Shown one piece after another: positions 35,701-45,119 of a stretch of 64,000 nucleotides of DNA. Source of the DNA: Bacillus sp. AZ43 (GTDB lineage: Bacteria; Actinomycetota; Actinomycetes; Mycobacteriales; Geodermatophilaceae); assembly GCA_004570425.1 (NCBI GenBank), contig SPQJ01000001.1, positions 124,001 to 188,000 on the forward strand. The letters are read 5' to 3'. The translations under genes and the position numbers were made by a program. The notes below the pieces were generated by a model that searched no databases, was not told where the DNA came from, and saw only the letters and a program-made list of their open reading frames with translations. Numbering within the stretch: the first letter of the stretch is position 1; every line of letters begins with the position of its first letter.

Positions 35701-36207
35701 ATGACGATCGCTCCCGACCCTCCCGTCCTCACGGCGCCCGCCGCCGTGGAGACCGCGGTCGCCGACGTGACGAGCCTGCTGCCCCCGCGGGAAGCCGTTC
35801 TCGACCGCCTGGCCGACCAACTGCCCACGGTCGACGCCGCGCCCGCCTCGCTGGTCGTCGTCGGGCTCCTCCGCCGCGACGACGGCTGGCCGACCCCGCG
35901 CCCCGCGCTCGACCAGGTGACCAGCCTGCTCGCCCGCTCCGTCCGCGGTGACGACTGGCTGGCCAGCTCCGGCCCGGCCGAGTTCGTGCTCGTCCTCTCC
36001 GGCCCCGTCGGTGGTGCCGAGACCGCCGCGGCCCGTCTCGTGGCCGCCATCGCCGACCTCCGCCTCGACGGGCTCTCCGCGAGTGCGGGCGTCGCCCCGC
36101 TGGACGTCGGGCTGACCGCCGCCGAGGTGCTGCGTCGCGCGACCCTGAGCCTGACCGCCGCCCGCCGCGTCGGCGCGGGCACGGTCATCCGGTACCGCGA
36201 GCCCTAG
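35701..36207 (+). CDS. Degenerate GGDEF-domain protein
   Basis: A 168-aa protein with the fold pattern of a diguanylate-cyclase domain but with the GGDEF motif replaced by SGPAEF (in LASSGPAEFVLVLSG, near residue 84). The C-terminal part (LSASAGVAPLDVGLTAAEVL, then TLSLTAARRVGAG) is normal for the family. With the catalytic signature lost, it may bind GTP or c-di-GMP or act as a partner of the large GGDEF-EAL protein at 37832-40717. The ATG at 35701 starts 80 bases after the lysozyme-like gene, and its stop overlaps the end of dapC by 4 bases. Confidence 0.65.
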   Translation: MTIAPDPPVLTAPAAVETAVADVTSLLPPREAVLDRLADQLPTVDAAPASLVVVGLLRRDDGWPTPRPALDQVTSLLARSVRGDDWLASSGPAEFVLVLSGPVGGAETAAARLVAAIADLRLDGLSASAGVAPLDVGLTAAEVLRRATLSLTAARRVGAGTVIRYREP

Positions 36208-37319
36208 GCGGTCAGGCGTCGCACCGCCGCGTCGATCCGTTCGTCGGTGGCGGTGAGCGCCAGCCGCACGTGCCGGCTGCCCGCCGGGCCGTAGAAGCTG
36301 CCGGGCGCGGCGACGATGCCGCGTTCGGACAGCCAGTCGATGGTCGTCCAGCAGTCCTCGTCCCGGGTCGCCCACAGGTAGAGCCCGGCCTCGGAGTGGT
36401 CGATCCGCAGCCCCGCGGCCCGGACCGCGGCCGCGAGCCGCTCCCGCCGGGCCCGGTAGCGCTCGCGCTGCGCGTCGACGTGCGCGTCGTCGGCCAGCGC
36501 GGCGGCCATCGCGTCCTGGACCGGTCCGGGCACCAGCAGCCCCAGGTGGCGCCGGACCTCCCACACCCGGCGGACCAGCGCGGGGTCACCGGAGAGCAGG
36601 CCGGCCCGGTACCCGGCCGCCGTCGACTGCTTGGACAGCGAGTGCACCGCCAGCAGGCCGGTGTGGTCCTCCCCCGCCACCGACGGGTGCAGCAGCGAGC
36701 GGGGCTGGACGTCCCAGCCGAGCGTCACGTAGCACTCGTCGGCGACCACCGGCACGCGGTGGGCGCGTCCCCACGCCGCCCACGCGCGCAGCTGGTCGTC
36801 GTCCAGCACGCGGCCGTGCGGATTGCCGGGTGAGTTGAGCCAGACCAGCACCACGCCGGCCGCGTCCGGCGGAGGGACGTCGGTGCGCCGCACGGCGAGC
36901 CCGGCCAGCACCGCCCCGACCTCGTAGGTGGGGTAGGCGACCTCGGGCACGAGCACCGTGCCGTCACGCAGCCCGAGCAGGGTGGGCAGCAGCGCCACCA
37001 GCTCCTTGGACCCGACGGTCGGCAGGACCGAGGGATCGGCGCCCAGCGGGTCGGCGAGCTCGACGCCGAGCCGGCGCGCCAGCCAGTCCGCCGCCGCCGT
37101 GCGCAGCGCCGCCGTCCCCAGGGCCGTCGGGTAGCCCGGCGCGTTACCGGCGGCCGCCAGCGCCCGGCTGAGCACCTCCGGGGTGTCGTCGACCGGGGTG
37201 CCGATCGACAGGTCGACCACCCCGCCGGGGTGCTGGGCCGCCCGGGACCGCGCTCCGGCGAGGGAGTCCCAGGGGAAGTCCGGCAGCGCGCGGGGCGCGC
37301 CGGGGACCGGAGCGGTCAG
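36204..37319 (-). CDS. dapC: N-succinyldiaminopimelate aminotransferase DapC
   Basis: A 371-aa PLP-dependent class I aminotransferase. The N-terminal signature LPDFPWDSLAGARSRAAQHP and VDLSIGTPVD match actinobacterial DapC (Rv1178), and the PLP lysine lies in HSLSKQSTAAGYRAG. The conserved LPDFPWD requires a start at or before residue 12, yet the only upstream ATG/GTG/TTG codons would run deep into the ferredoxin gene. A CTG at 37319-37317 overlaps the ferredoxin stop as CTGA and gives the 11-residue leader LTAPVPGAPRA, so I use it. It supplies LL-DAP precursors together with dapD and dapE. Confidence 0.92.
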   Translation of the reverse strand: MTAPVPGAPRALPDFPWDSLAGARSRAAQHPGGVVDLSIGTPVDDTPEVLSRALAAAGNAPGYPTALGTAALRTAAADWLARRLGVELADPLGADPSVLPTVGSKELVALLPTLLGLRDGTVLVPEVAYPTYEVGAVLAGLAVRRTDVPPPDAAGVVLVWLNSPGNPHGRVLDDDQLRAWAAWGRAHRVPVVADECYVTLGWDVQPRSLLHPSVAGEDHTGLLAVHSLSKQSTAAGYRAGLLSGDPALVRRVWEVRRHLGLLVPGPVQDAMAAALADDAHVDAQRERYRARRERLAAAVRAAGLRIDHSEAGLYLWATRDEDCWTTIDWLSERGIVAAPGSFYGPAGSRHVRLALTATDERIDAAVRRLTA

Positions 37320-37642
37320 TGACCTTCGCCCTGCGGCGGGAGGGCGGCGACCAGCGGGTGGTCCTTGCCGATCTTCCCGGTCTTGGCCGCGCCGCCGGGG
37401 CTGCCCAGGTCGGAGAAGAACTCCACGTTGGCGTTGTAGAAGTCCTTCCACTTGTCCGGGACGTCGTCCTCGTAGTAGATGGCCTCCACCGGGCACACCG
37501 GCTCGCAGGCACCGCAGTCGACGCACTCGTCGGGGTGGATGTACAGCATCCGGTCGCCCTCGTAGATGCAGTCCACCGGACACTCGTCGATGCACGCCTT
37601 GTCGAGGACGTCGACGCAGGCCTGTGTGATGACGTAGGTCAC
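37316..37642 (-). CDS. fdxA: 7Fe ferredoxin
   Basis: A 108-aa ferredoxin with a [3Fe-4S] and a [4Fe-4S] cluster site: CVDVLDKACIDECPVDCIYE supplies the first set, with the C-x7-C spacing that favours a 3Fe cluster, and CVDCGACEPVCPVEAIYYED the second. The acidic C-terminal tail (DVPDKWKDFYNANVEFF) is typical of the mycobacterial FdxC/FdxA group. It carries electrons for P450s or other oxidoreductases; partners are not evident here. GTG start with GGGAGGG upstream. The stop overlaps dapC, as in the Rv1177-Rv1178 pair. Confidence 0.93.
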   Translation of the reverse strand: MTYVITQACVDVLDKACIDECPVDCIYEGDRMLYIHPDECVDCGACEPVCPVEAIYYEDDVPDKWKDFYNANVEFFSDLGSPGGAAKTGKIGKDHPLVAALPPQGEGH

Positions 37643-37831
37643 GGGGGTTCCCTCCCGGGGACGCGCGGCGGTGGCGCCGACCGGAGCCGGCGGCGATCAT
37701 GCCCGTCCAGTATGACGCCAGGCCCGGATCCCGGGCGCGACGGGTGCCCGGACACCAGCGGCCACTCCCCCCGAAGGGGTGAGCGCGAGGACGCGGCTCA
37801 AGCATGGACGGCAGATGCCGATCTTGGAGCC

Positions 37832-40717
37832 GTGACACGGGTACGGACGCCCCAGCCGGCGCCGCAGCGGCTCCTGCCGCCGGCGTCGCCCTCGGTGTCC
37901 CCGTACGACGCCCAGTCGGCCCTGGAGAGCCAGCTCGCCCGGCTGCGGGCCTCCGCCGGCGCGACGCGGGTGTCGGTGTGGGTGCACGAGGCCTCCACCG
38001 AGATGATCGTCCCCTTCCGGCAGTCGGTCGCCGACCCGGCGGAGACCGACGTCGGGTCGACCCACAAGACCGCGGTGACCCTCTCCCGCTCCCCCTTCAT
38101 GTCGGCGATCATCCGCAGCCGGCAGTCCCTGGTCGCCAAGGCCGACGGCCGCCGCGCGTCCGACAAGGAGCTCGCCGAGCGGGGCATCCGCTCCGCGCAC
38201 GGCGAGCCGCTGATCGTCGACGGCGAGGTCGTCGGCGTGCTCACCGTCGAGCCCGCGGCGGCCGCCGCCCGGCACCTGCTGCGCCAGGTCACCCCGCGCA
38301 TCGCCGTCGCCATGACCGAGGCCTGGACCCGCCGGTCGGAGAAGCGTCGCACCGCCCAGGCCGAGGTGCTCCTCAACCTCATCGAGTCGGCGTCCTCGGC
38401 CCAGTCGATGGACCACCTGCTCGGCTCCGCGTGCCGCCAGCTCGCCGAGCTCGGCGAGGTGGAGCGGGCCTGCATCTTCCTGCTCGAGGACGGCCGGCTG
38501 GTCCCGCGCATGGCCGCCTACGCCGACGGCCGCCGCGACCTGGCCACCTGGGAGCAGTTCCGCAACGCGCCCGTCGGCCTGCAGATGGCCGAGACGGTGC
38601 TGCGCACCGGCAAGCCCATGACCGCCGACAAGGACTCCGGCCTGCTGTCGGGCTGGTGGGTCGACGCGTTCCACATCGCCTCGGGGCTCGCCGTCCCCAT
38701 CGGCCGCAGCCCGCACCTGGCCGGCGTCCTCACCCTGGACAGCACCCACGTGCGGCCGTTCTCCGAGGACGTCCGCCGGCTCGCCGCCGCCGCCGGCGCC
38801 CACCTGGGCGGCGTGATCGAGCAGGCCCGCACCAGCCAGGCGCGGCAGGCCTCCCTCGACACCGCCCGGGTCGTCCGGCAGATGCTGGTCGACGGGGCGC
38901 ACGCCACCGGGGTCGCCGAGGCCGCCGAGGTCATGGCCCGCGCCGTCCAGCAGCTGGCCGGCACCGACCGCAGTGCCGCGTACCTCCTGGACGACGAGGG
39001 CCGGATCAGCGAGGTCCGGCACGTCGACTGGCCCGAGGAGCACAAGCAGGTCATCGCCGGCACGCTCGTCGGCCGCCCGGCCGCCGATGTCCCCCTCTAC
39101 CGGCTGACCGCGGAGCAGAAGCTGCCGATCTTCGTCGAGGACGCCGCCCAGAGCGACCTGCTCGACCCCCGCCTCGTGGCCGCGCTCGACCTCGGCGGGT
39201 ACGTCAGCGTGCCCCTGCTGTCGGGCGACAAGCTCGTCGGCGCCGTGGTCAGCGGCGTGGTCTCGGGCAAGAAGCGCTGGTCGTCGATGGTCCGCGAGGC
39301 CGTGCGCCAGGTCGCCCTCGAAGGCGCCCTGGTCGTGGAGAACGCGGCGCTGCGCGCGGTGGAGCAGCTCCGCCTCGCCCAGCTGGCCACCGAGGCCCAC
39401 CACGACCCGCTCACCGGGCTGGCCAACCGCCGCCGCTTCATCGAGGAGCTGGAGGCCACCGTCTACGGCGCACGGCGCGCCGACTGCGCGGTGCTGATGA
39501 TCGACCTCGACCGGTTCAAGGAGATCAACGACAGCTTCGGGCACAGCGTCGGCGACGACCTGCTGTGCCTCGTGGGGCCGCGCCTGGAGCAGGCACTGGA
39601 GCCCGGCGACCTGCTGGCGCGCATGGGCGGCGACGAGTTCGCCGTCCTGCTGCCGGGCGCCGACGCCGCCCGCGCCCAGGACGTCGCCGGCCGGATCGGC
39701 GCCGCCCTGCGCGACGCCTTCGTGCTCGACGGCATGCCGCTGCACGTCGACGCCAGCATCGGCATCGCGGTCTGCCCCGACCACGGCCGCGACCGGTCGC
39801 TCCTGCTGGCCCGGGCGGACACCGCCATGTACGTCGCCAAGCGGGGCAGGCACGGGTTCGAGCTGTGGGCGCCCGACGGCACCCCGGACAGCCGCGACCG
39901 GCTGGAGACGCTCGAGCAGCTGCGCACCGCGCTGGACACCGAGCAGCTCGGCGTCCACTACCAGCCGAAGATGGACCTGCGCACCGGCCGCGTCGTCGGC
40001 GTGGAGGCGCTGGTGCGCTGGCACCACCCCGAGCGCGGGGTGCTCCCCCCGGACGTCTTCCTCCCGCTCGCCGAGCAGGCCGGGCTGATGCGCCGGCTGG
40101 CGCTGCGGGTCCTCGAGTGCTCGCTGCGCGACGTGCAGGCCTGGCGCGCCGCCGGGCACGACCTGTCGGTGGCGGTCAACCTGTCGGTCTCCAACCTGCA
40201 GGACGTCGCCCTGCCGGAGCAGGTCCAGATGCTGCTGGAGGCGTTCGACGTCCCGGCCGACGCGCTGATCCTCGAGATCACCGAGGACGTCCTCATGGCC
40301 GACGCCGCGCGCAGCCAGCAGGTCATGGCGGGCCTGCGCCGGCTGGGCATCCGGCTGTCCATCGACGACTACGGCACCGGCTACTCGTCCCTGTCCTACC
40401 TGCGCGCGCTCCCCGTCGACGAGCTCAAGCTCGACCGCAGCTTCGTCAGCGACCTGACGTCCGACGAGCGGGCGGCGGCGATCGTGCGGAGCACGCTCCA
40501 GCTGAGCCTCGACCTCGGCATGAGCATGGTCGTCGAGGGCGTCGAGGACGCCGACACGCTCCGCGCGCTGCGGGCGTGGGGCTGCGACTTCGCGCAGGGC
40601 TACCACATCGCGCCCCCCATGCCCGCCGAGCAGTTCCTCACCTGGCTGGTCGACCAGCCGGTCTGGCTGCCCCGCGGCGGCATCCCCGAGCAGCGCGGCG
40701 TCCCCCAGCCGTCCTAG
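37832..40717 (+). CDS. GAF-GGDEF-EAL c-di-GMP signalling protein
   Basis: A 961-aa cytoplasmic protein: three GAF-type segments (about residues 28-160, 175-330 and 345-520), a GGDEF domain (525-690) and an EAL domain (700-945). The cyclase motif MGGDEFAVLLPG is intact. The inhibitory RxxD site is altered to EPGD, so product inhibition is probably lost. The EAL domain keeps VEALVRW, EITEDVL, IDDYGTGYSSL, ELKLDRSF, VVEGVED and AQGYHI, so phosphodiesterase activity is likely. GTG 37832 is chosen by GGAG just upstream; it is uncertain. Its TAG stop shares CTAG with the convergent DUF6113 gene. Confidence 0.88.
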   Translation: MTRVRTPQPAPQRLLPPASPSVSPYDAQSALESQLARLRASAGATRVSVWVHEASTEMIVPFRQSVADPAETDVGSTHKTAVTLSRSPFMSAIIRSRQSLVAKADGRRASDKELAERGIRSAHGEPLIVDGEVVGVLTVEPAAAAARHLLRQVTPRIAVAMTEAWTRRSEKRRTAQAEVLLNLIESASSAQSMDHLLGSACRQLAELGEVERACIFLLEDGRLVPRMAAYADGRRDLATWEQFRNAPVGLQMAETVLRTGKPMTADKDSGLLSGWWVDAFHIASGLAVPIGRSPHLAGVLTLDSTHVRPFSEDVRRLAAAAGAHLGGVIEQARTSQARQASLDTARVVRQMLVDGAHATGVAEAAEVMARAVQQLAGTDRSAAYLLDDEGRISEVRHVDWPEEHKQVIAGTLVGRPAADVPLYRLTAEQKLPIFVEDAAQSDLLDPRLVAALDLGGYVSVPLLSGDKLVGAVVSGVVSGKKRWSSMVREAVRQVALEGALVVENAALRAVEQLRLAQLATEAHHDPLTGLANRRRFIEELEATVYGARRADCAVLMIDLDRFKEINDSFGHSVGDDLLCLVGPRLEQALEPGDLLARMGGDEFAVLLPGADAARAQDVAGRIGAALRDAFVLDGMPLHVDASIGIAVCPDHGRDRSLLLARADTAMYVAKRGRHGFELWAPDGTPDSRDRLETLEQLRTALDTEQLGVHYQPKMDLRTGRVVGVEALVRWHHPERGVLPPDVFLPLAEQAGLMRRLALRVLECSLRDVQAWRAAGHDLSVAVNLSVSNLQDVALPEQVQMLLEAFDVPADALILEITEDVLMADAARSQQVMAGLRRLGIRLSIDDYGTGYSSLSYLRALPVDELKLDRSFVSDLTSDERAAAIVRSTLQLSLDLGMSMVVEGVEDADTLRALRAWGCDFAQGYHIAPPMPAEQFLTWLVDQPVWLPRGGIPEQRGVPQPS

Positions 40718-41100
40718 GCGGCCGGTGGGCGGGCGCCCGCTCCGAGCACCCGGCCGACGGAGAACGCGCCGGCCGTGACGCCGAGGGCCAGGAACACCAG
40801 GCCGACGACGCCGAGCGCGCCGACGCCGTTGACGACCAGGTCGCCCTCGGGCCGGCGGACCATGCCCGCGAGCGCCACGACGATCCAGCCGAGCACCGGG
40901 AGGACGGCGATCAGCCGGCTCCCGGACACCCGCAGCGCCAGAGCGGGCAGCACCAGGTTGCCCACGACTGCTGCCACCACCGAGACGGGGAGCAGGACGC
41001 CGCCGACGCGCAGCGGCAGCCAGAAGACCTCGACCAGCGCCAGCCAGGTCCCCGCCGCGGCGACCGCGATCCCCCGGCCGATGCCCGCGGCGGCACTCAT
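40714..41100 (-). CDS. DUF6113-type small membrane protein
   Basis: A 128-aa protein with four predicted membrane helices ([80 protein letters not shown]). I recall this family beside mshB in many actinobacteria; its function is unknown. The ATG overlaps the mshB stop as ATGA, so the two are coupled. The stop codon overlaps the convergent GGDEF-EAL stop within CTAG. Confidence 0.8.
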   Translation of the reverse strand: MSAAAGIGRGIAVAAAGTWLALVEVFWLPLRVGGVLLPVSVVAAVVGNLVLPALALRVSGSRLIAVLPVLGWIVVALAGMVRRPEGDLVVNGVGALGVVGLVFLALGVTAGAFSVGRVLGAGARPPAA

Positions 41101-41996
41101 CCCGGCAGACCCGCGAACAGGTCGTCCTCCCAGCCCTCCGGACCCGGGCCCGCCGGGCCCCGCTGGCCCTGCACCAGGCGGTAGTGCTCGACGGCCATCA
41201 CCTCGAGGCCCAGGTTGTTCGACAGCGCGAAGAACGGGCCGTCCACCATGATCTGCGTCGGGTGCGCCCGCATCGCCGCGTCCTTGTGCGTCGCGAAGGC
41301 GGAGCCGTCGACGGCGGCGGTCACGACGTCGTCCGGCACGGCGAAGGGCAGGTCGTCGGCGCTGCTCACGCCATCGAAGAACGTCTGGTCACCGGCGGCC
41401 GCCATCGCGTCGATGCCCTTCTGCAGCACCGAGCGGGGCATGCAGTTCCAGTAGACCTTCGCGACCTCCCAGGCCGGCCCGAGGTCGGGCCGGTAGGCCG
41501 GGTCGGCGGCCGCCCGGACGGCGCCCATCGCCACCCGGTGGGCCTGGATGTGGTCGGGGTGGCCGTAGCCGCCGTTCTCGTCGTAGGTGACGACGACCTG
41601 TGGCCGCACCTCCCGGACCACGGCGACGGCGTGCCCGATCGCCTCGTCGAGGTCGGCGTTCCAGAAGGCCCGCGGGTGCTCGTTGGCCGGTGTCCCCATC
41701 ATCCCGGAGTCGCGGTAGCGGCCCGCCCCGCCGAGGAACCGGATGTCGGTGACCCCGAGGGCGTCCATCGCGCCGCGCAGCTCCCAGATCCGGTAGCCGC
41801 CGAGCTGGTCGGCCTGGTCGGCCGCCAGCTGCGCGAGCGCCGGCACGAGGATCTCGCCCTCCTCACCCAGCGTGCAGGTGAGGAGGGTGACCTGAGCGCC
41901 CTCCGCGACGTATCGGGCCATCGTGGCCCCGTTGTTGATCGTCTCGTCGTCGGGGTGTGCGTGGACGAGGAGGAGCCGGCGCGAAGGCGGAGTCAC
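41097..41996 (-). CDS. mshB: Mycothiol biosynthesis deacetylase MshB
   Basis: A 299-aa zinc deacetylase that converts GlcNAc-Ins to GlcN-Ins in mycothiol synthesis. The zinc motif [20 protein letters not shown] supplies His 13 and Asp 16 (numbering approximate), and [16 protein letters not shown] supplies the third ligand. [15 protein letters not shown] is another family hallmark. GTG start with a CAAGAT -10-like hexamer 6 bases upstream. Mycothiol is the actinobacterial counterpart of glutathione. The coupled DUF6113 gene follows. It corresponds to Rv1170. Confidence 0.94.
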   Translation of the reverse strand: MTPPSRRLLLVHAHPDDETINNGATMARYVAEGAQVTLLTCTLGEEGEILVPALAQLAADQADQLGGYRIWELRGAMDALGVTDIRFLGGAGRYRDSGMMGTPANEHPRAFWNADLDEAIGHAVAVVREVRPQVVVTYDENGGYGHPDHIQAHRVAMGAVRAAADPAYRPDLGPAWEVAKVYWNCMPRSVLQKGIDAMAAAGDQTFFDGVSSADDLPFAVPDDVVTAAVDGSAFATHKDAAMRAHPTQIMVDGPFFALSNNLGLEVMAVEHYRLVQGQRGPAGPGPEGWEDDLFAGLPG

Positions 41997-42020
41997 GCGA
42001 CGATCTTGCCGGATCGCCGG

Positions 42021-43109
42021 TCACTCCACGTCGACGGGGACGACCTCGCGGGCCTCGGCGAAGTGGCAGGCCGCGGGGTGGCCCTGCCCGCGGTCGACCA
42101 GCGCCGGCGGCTCGACGGCGCAGATGTCCTGCGCCTTCCAGCAGCGGGTGCGGAACCGGCAGCCCGACGGCGGGTTGGCCGGGCTGGGGACGTCGCCCTG
42201 CAGCAGGATCCGGTCCTTCTGCCCGCGCAGCGCCGGCTCGTGCAGCGGCACCGAGGACAGCAGCGCCTGCGTGTACGGGTGCGACGGCGAGGTGTAGACC
42301 TGCTGGTCGGTGCCCTCCTCGACCACGCTGCCGAGGTACATCACGGCGACCCGGTCGGAGATGTGCCGCACCACGGACAGGTCGTGCGCGATGAACAGGT
42401 AGGACAGGCCGAAGTCGTCCTGCAGGTCCTCGAGCAGGTTGACCACCTGCGCCTGCACCGAGACGTCGAGCGCCGACACCGGCTCGTCGCAGACGATGAT
42501 CTCCGGCCGCAGCGCCAGCGCCCGCGCGATGCCGATGCGCTGCCGCTGACCGCCGGAGAACTGGTGCGGGTACCGGTTGACGAAGTCGGGGTTGAGGCCG
42601 ACGCGCTCCATCAGCTCCTGGGTGCGCTGCAGACGGCCCTTGCGCGGCGCGATGTCGGAGTGCACCGACCAGCCCTCGGCCACGATGTCGCCGACGGTCA
42701 TGCGCGGGTTCAGCGAGGCGTACGGGTCCTGGAAGATGATCTGGACCTCGCGGCGGTACTGCTTGAGCGCGCGGCCGCCCATCTTCGCGACGTCCCGGCC
42801 CTTGTAGACGATCGAGCCGTCGGTGGGCTTCTCGAGCGCGACCAGCAGCTTCGACACCGTCGACTTGCCGCAGCCGGACTCCCCCACCAGGCCGAGGGTC
42901 TCGCCCCGGCGCAGGGTGAGGTCGACGCCGTCGACCGCCCGGACGTGCCCGATGGTCCGCTTGAAGACGATCCCCTGGGTGAGCGGGAAGTGCTTCTTCA
43001 GCCCGCGGATCTCCAGCAGGGGCTCCCCCTGCGGGGGCGCCGGCGGCAGGGCGGACTCGACGTCCTCGGTCTCGGACGCCGCGGTCGCTCCGGTGGTGGG
43101 CTCAGACAC
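42021..43109 (-). CDS. Oligo/dipeptide ABC transporter ATPase (DppF-type)
   Basis: A 362-aa ATPase of a peptide/nickel importer. It has Walker [10 protein letters not shown] near residue 70, signature [10 protein letters not shown], Walker [13 protein letters not shown], and the C-terminal oligopeptide-transporter extension with cysteines ([19 protein letters not shown]) that in DppD/DppF families can bind an Fe-S cluster. The GTG at 43109 has GAGGAGG 7 bases upstream and overlaps the dppD-type stop by 8 bases. It is the last gene of a five-gene operon. Substrate specificity cannot be read from sequence. Confidence 0.9.
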   Translation of the reverse strand: MSEPTTGATAASETEDVESALPPAPPQGEPLLEIRGLKKHFPLTQGIVFKRTIGHVRAVDGVDLTLRRGETLGLVGESGCGKSTVSKLLVALEKPTDGSIVYKGRDVAKMGGRALKQYRREVQIIFQDPYASLNPRMTVGDIVAEGWSVHSDIAPRKGRLQRTQELMERVGLNPDFVNRYPHQFSGGQRQRIGIARALALRPEIIVCDEPVSALDVSVQAQVVNLLEDLQDDFGLSYLFIAHDLSVVRHISDRVAVMYLGSVVEEGTDQQVYTSPSHPYTQALLSSVPLHEPALRGQKDRILLQGDVPSPANPPSGCRFRTRCWKAQDICAVEPPALVDRGQGHPAACHFAEAREVVPVDVE

Positions 43110-44151
43110 CGAGCACCTCCTCGCTGTAGTGACAGGCCGCCTCGCGGCCCGGGACGACCAGGCGCAGCGGCGGACGATCGCCGGCGCAGTCCCGGCCGGG
43201 GGCCGCCTCGGCACCGAGCCGGCGGCGGGCGCAGCGCGGGTGGAACGGGCAGCCGGACGGGATGCGGGCCAGGTTCGGCGGCTGACCGGTGATCGGCCGC
43301 AGCCGCCCGCCCTTGGCCTCCACCTGGGGCACCGAGTTCATGAGGCCCTCGGTGTAGGGGTGGGCCGGGTTGGTGAAGACGTCGTCGACGGTACCCCGCT
43401 CGACGATCCGGCCGGCGTACATGACCGCCACGTTGTCGGCGACCTCGTTGACCACGCCGAGGTCGTGGGTGATGAGCACCAGGCCCATCCCCGTCTCCCG
43501 CTGCAGGTCCTTGAGCAGGTCCATGACCTGGGCCTGGACGGTGACGTCGAGGGCGGTGGTCGGCTCGTCGGCGATGAGGATCCGCGGGTCGAGCGCGATG
43601 GCCATGGCGATCATCACGCGCTGCCGCATGCCGCCGGAGAACTGGTGCGGGTAGTCGTCCACCCGCTGGGCGGCGGCCGGGATGCGGACGCGGTCCATCA
43701 GCTCGACGGCGTGCTTCTTGGCGTCCTTCTTCGACAGGCCCCGGTGCGCCCGGAACATCTCGCCGATCTGGTACCCGACGCTGTACACCGGGTTCAGCGA
43801 CGACAGCGCGTCCTGGAAGATCATCGAGATGCCGGGGCCGCGGACCTTGCGCTGCTCCTCCGCGGGGAGGGTCAGCAGGTTGCGGCCCTCGAACCAGATC
43901 TCGCCGTGCGGGATCTGCGCCGGGGGCGTGTCGAGGATGCCCATGATCGCCTGCGCGGAGACCGACTTGCCCGACCCCGACTCACCGAGGATCGCCAGGG
44001 TCTCCCCCTGGGACACCGTGTAGCTGATGCCGTTGACGGCGTTGACGACGCTCTCGCGGGTGCGGAACTCGACGTGCAGGTCCTCCACCCACAGGATCGG
44101 CGCCGTGCCGCCGTCCCGGACGGACGACGCGGTGCTGGGAAGAGTGCTCAT
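43102..44151 (-). CDS. Oligo/dipeptide ABC transporter ATPase (DppD-type)
   Basis: A 349-aa ATPase partner of the previous gene. It has Walker [10 protein letters not shown], signature [14 protein letters not shown], Walker [13 protein letters not shown] and H-loop LITHDLGVV. The C-terminal extension has the cysteine cluster seen in this family ([24 protein letters not shown]). The ATG overlaps the permease stop as ATGA. Two different ATPases, two permeases and one binding protein make a complete peptide importer. A related sequence signature ([12 protein letters not shown]) is typical of oligopeptide systems. Confidence 0.9.
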   Translation of the reverse strand: MSTLPSTASSVRDGGTAPILWVEDLHVEFRTRESVVNAVNGISYTVSQGETLAILGESGSGKSVSAQAIMGILDTPPAQIPHGEIWFEGRNLLTLPAEEQRKVRGPGISMIFQDALSSLNPVYSVGYQIGEMFRAHRGLSKKDAKKHAVELMDRVRIPAAAQRVDDYPHQFSGGMRQRVMIAMAIALDPRILIADEPTTALDVTVQAQVMDLLKDLQRETGMGLVLITHDLGVVNEVADNVAVMYAGRIVERGTVDDVFTNPAHPYTEGLMNSVPQVEAKGGRLRPITGQPPNLARIPSGCPFHPRCARRRLGAEAAPGRDCAGDRPPLRLVVPGREAACHYSEEVLGV

Positions 44152-45119
44152 GCGCGCTGCCTCGGGTCGAGGGCGTCGCGCAGGGCGTCGCCCATCATGA
44201 TGAACGCCATCACCGTCAGGGTCAGGATCAGGCTCGGGAACAGCACCAGGTGCGGCGCGGTGCGCAGCAGGTCCTGGCCCGCGTCGATCTGCAGCCCCCA
44301 GGAGATCGCCGGTCGCTGCAGGCCCACACCGAGGTAGGTCAGCGTCGCCTCGGCGGCGATGAGCACCCCGATGGTGATGGTCGCGTAGACCAGCACGGGC
44401 GCGACGGCGTTGGGCAGGATGTGCCGCACCAGGATCCGCGGGCTGGAGGCGCCCATGGCCCGCGCGGCCGCGACGTAGTCGGAGCTCTTGACCGCGATGA
44501 CCTGGGAGCGGACCAGCCGCATCGCCGTCATCCAGCCGAACAGCGCGAGGGCGATCGCGACCGCTCCCGGGCCCCGCGAGTTGATGATCGGGATGTCGGT
44601 CGACGGCCCGACCCGCAGCAGCACGAGGGCGCCCAGGATCAGCGGCATGCCGTAGAAGATGTCGGCGATGCGCGCCAGCAGACCGTCGGTGAAGCCGCCG
44701 AAGAACCCGGCGATGGCCCCGACCACGATGCCCAGCAGCAGGACGACGAGCACGGCGACGACGCCGATGATCAGCGAGCTGCGGGCGCCGTAGACGACGT
44801 TGGCCAGGTAGTCGCACCCCTGCTGGTCGAAGCCGAACCAGTGCTCGGCCGACGGCAGGGCCCGGGAGTTGGACAGGCTGCACGCGCGCGGGTCGGCGCC
44901 CCGGGCGAACCACTGCGGGGCGATCGCCATCAGCGTGAAGATCGAGCCCAGGAACGCGCCGATCCAGAAGAGCGGATTGCGCTTGAGGCTCTTCCAGGCG
45001 TCGCTCCAGAGGCTGTTCTGGCGCTCGTTGGTGACGTCGACCGACGGGGAGGCCAGGCCGGTCGTCGTGCCGGCCTGGACCTCGTCGTGGAGCAGGTCCT
45101 GCTGCTGCCGCTCAGTCAT
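44148..45119 (-). CDS. Peptide ABC transporter permease (DppC-type)
   Basis: A 323-aa inner-membrane permease. An N-terminal cytoplasmic segment precedes a first helix (PLFWIGAFLGSIFTLMAIAP), a periplasmic loop with WFGFDQQGCDYLANVVYGAR typical of DppC/OppC, and five more helices. The ATPase-docking EAA-type motif is VAAARAMGASSPRILVRHIL. It pairs with the DppB-type permease whose gene it overlaps by 8 bases. The ATG start is supported by this coupling. Confidence 0.92.
   Translation of the reverse strand: MTERQQQDLLHDEVQAGTTTGLASPSVDVTNERQNSLWSDAWKSLKRNPLFWIGAFLGSIFTLMAIAPQWFARGADPRACSLSNSRALPSAEHWFGFDQQGCDYLANVVYGARSSLIIGVVAVLVVLLLGIVVGAIAGFFGGFTDGLLARIADIFYGMPLILGALVLLRVGPSTDIPIINSRGPGAVAIALALFGWMTAMRLVRSQVIAVKSSDYVAAARAMGASSPRILVRHILPNAVAPVLVYATITIGVLIAAEATLTYLGVGLQRPAISWGLQIDAGQDLLRTAPHLVLFPSLILTLTVMAFIMMGDALRDALDPRQRA

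Noticed and set aside
37319-37832. Extension of the GGDEF-EAL frame back to 37319
   Set aside because: That stretch is antisense to the ferredoxin gene and low-complexity. The domain start and GGAG-GTG at 37832 fit better.
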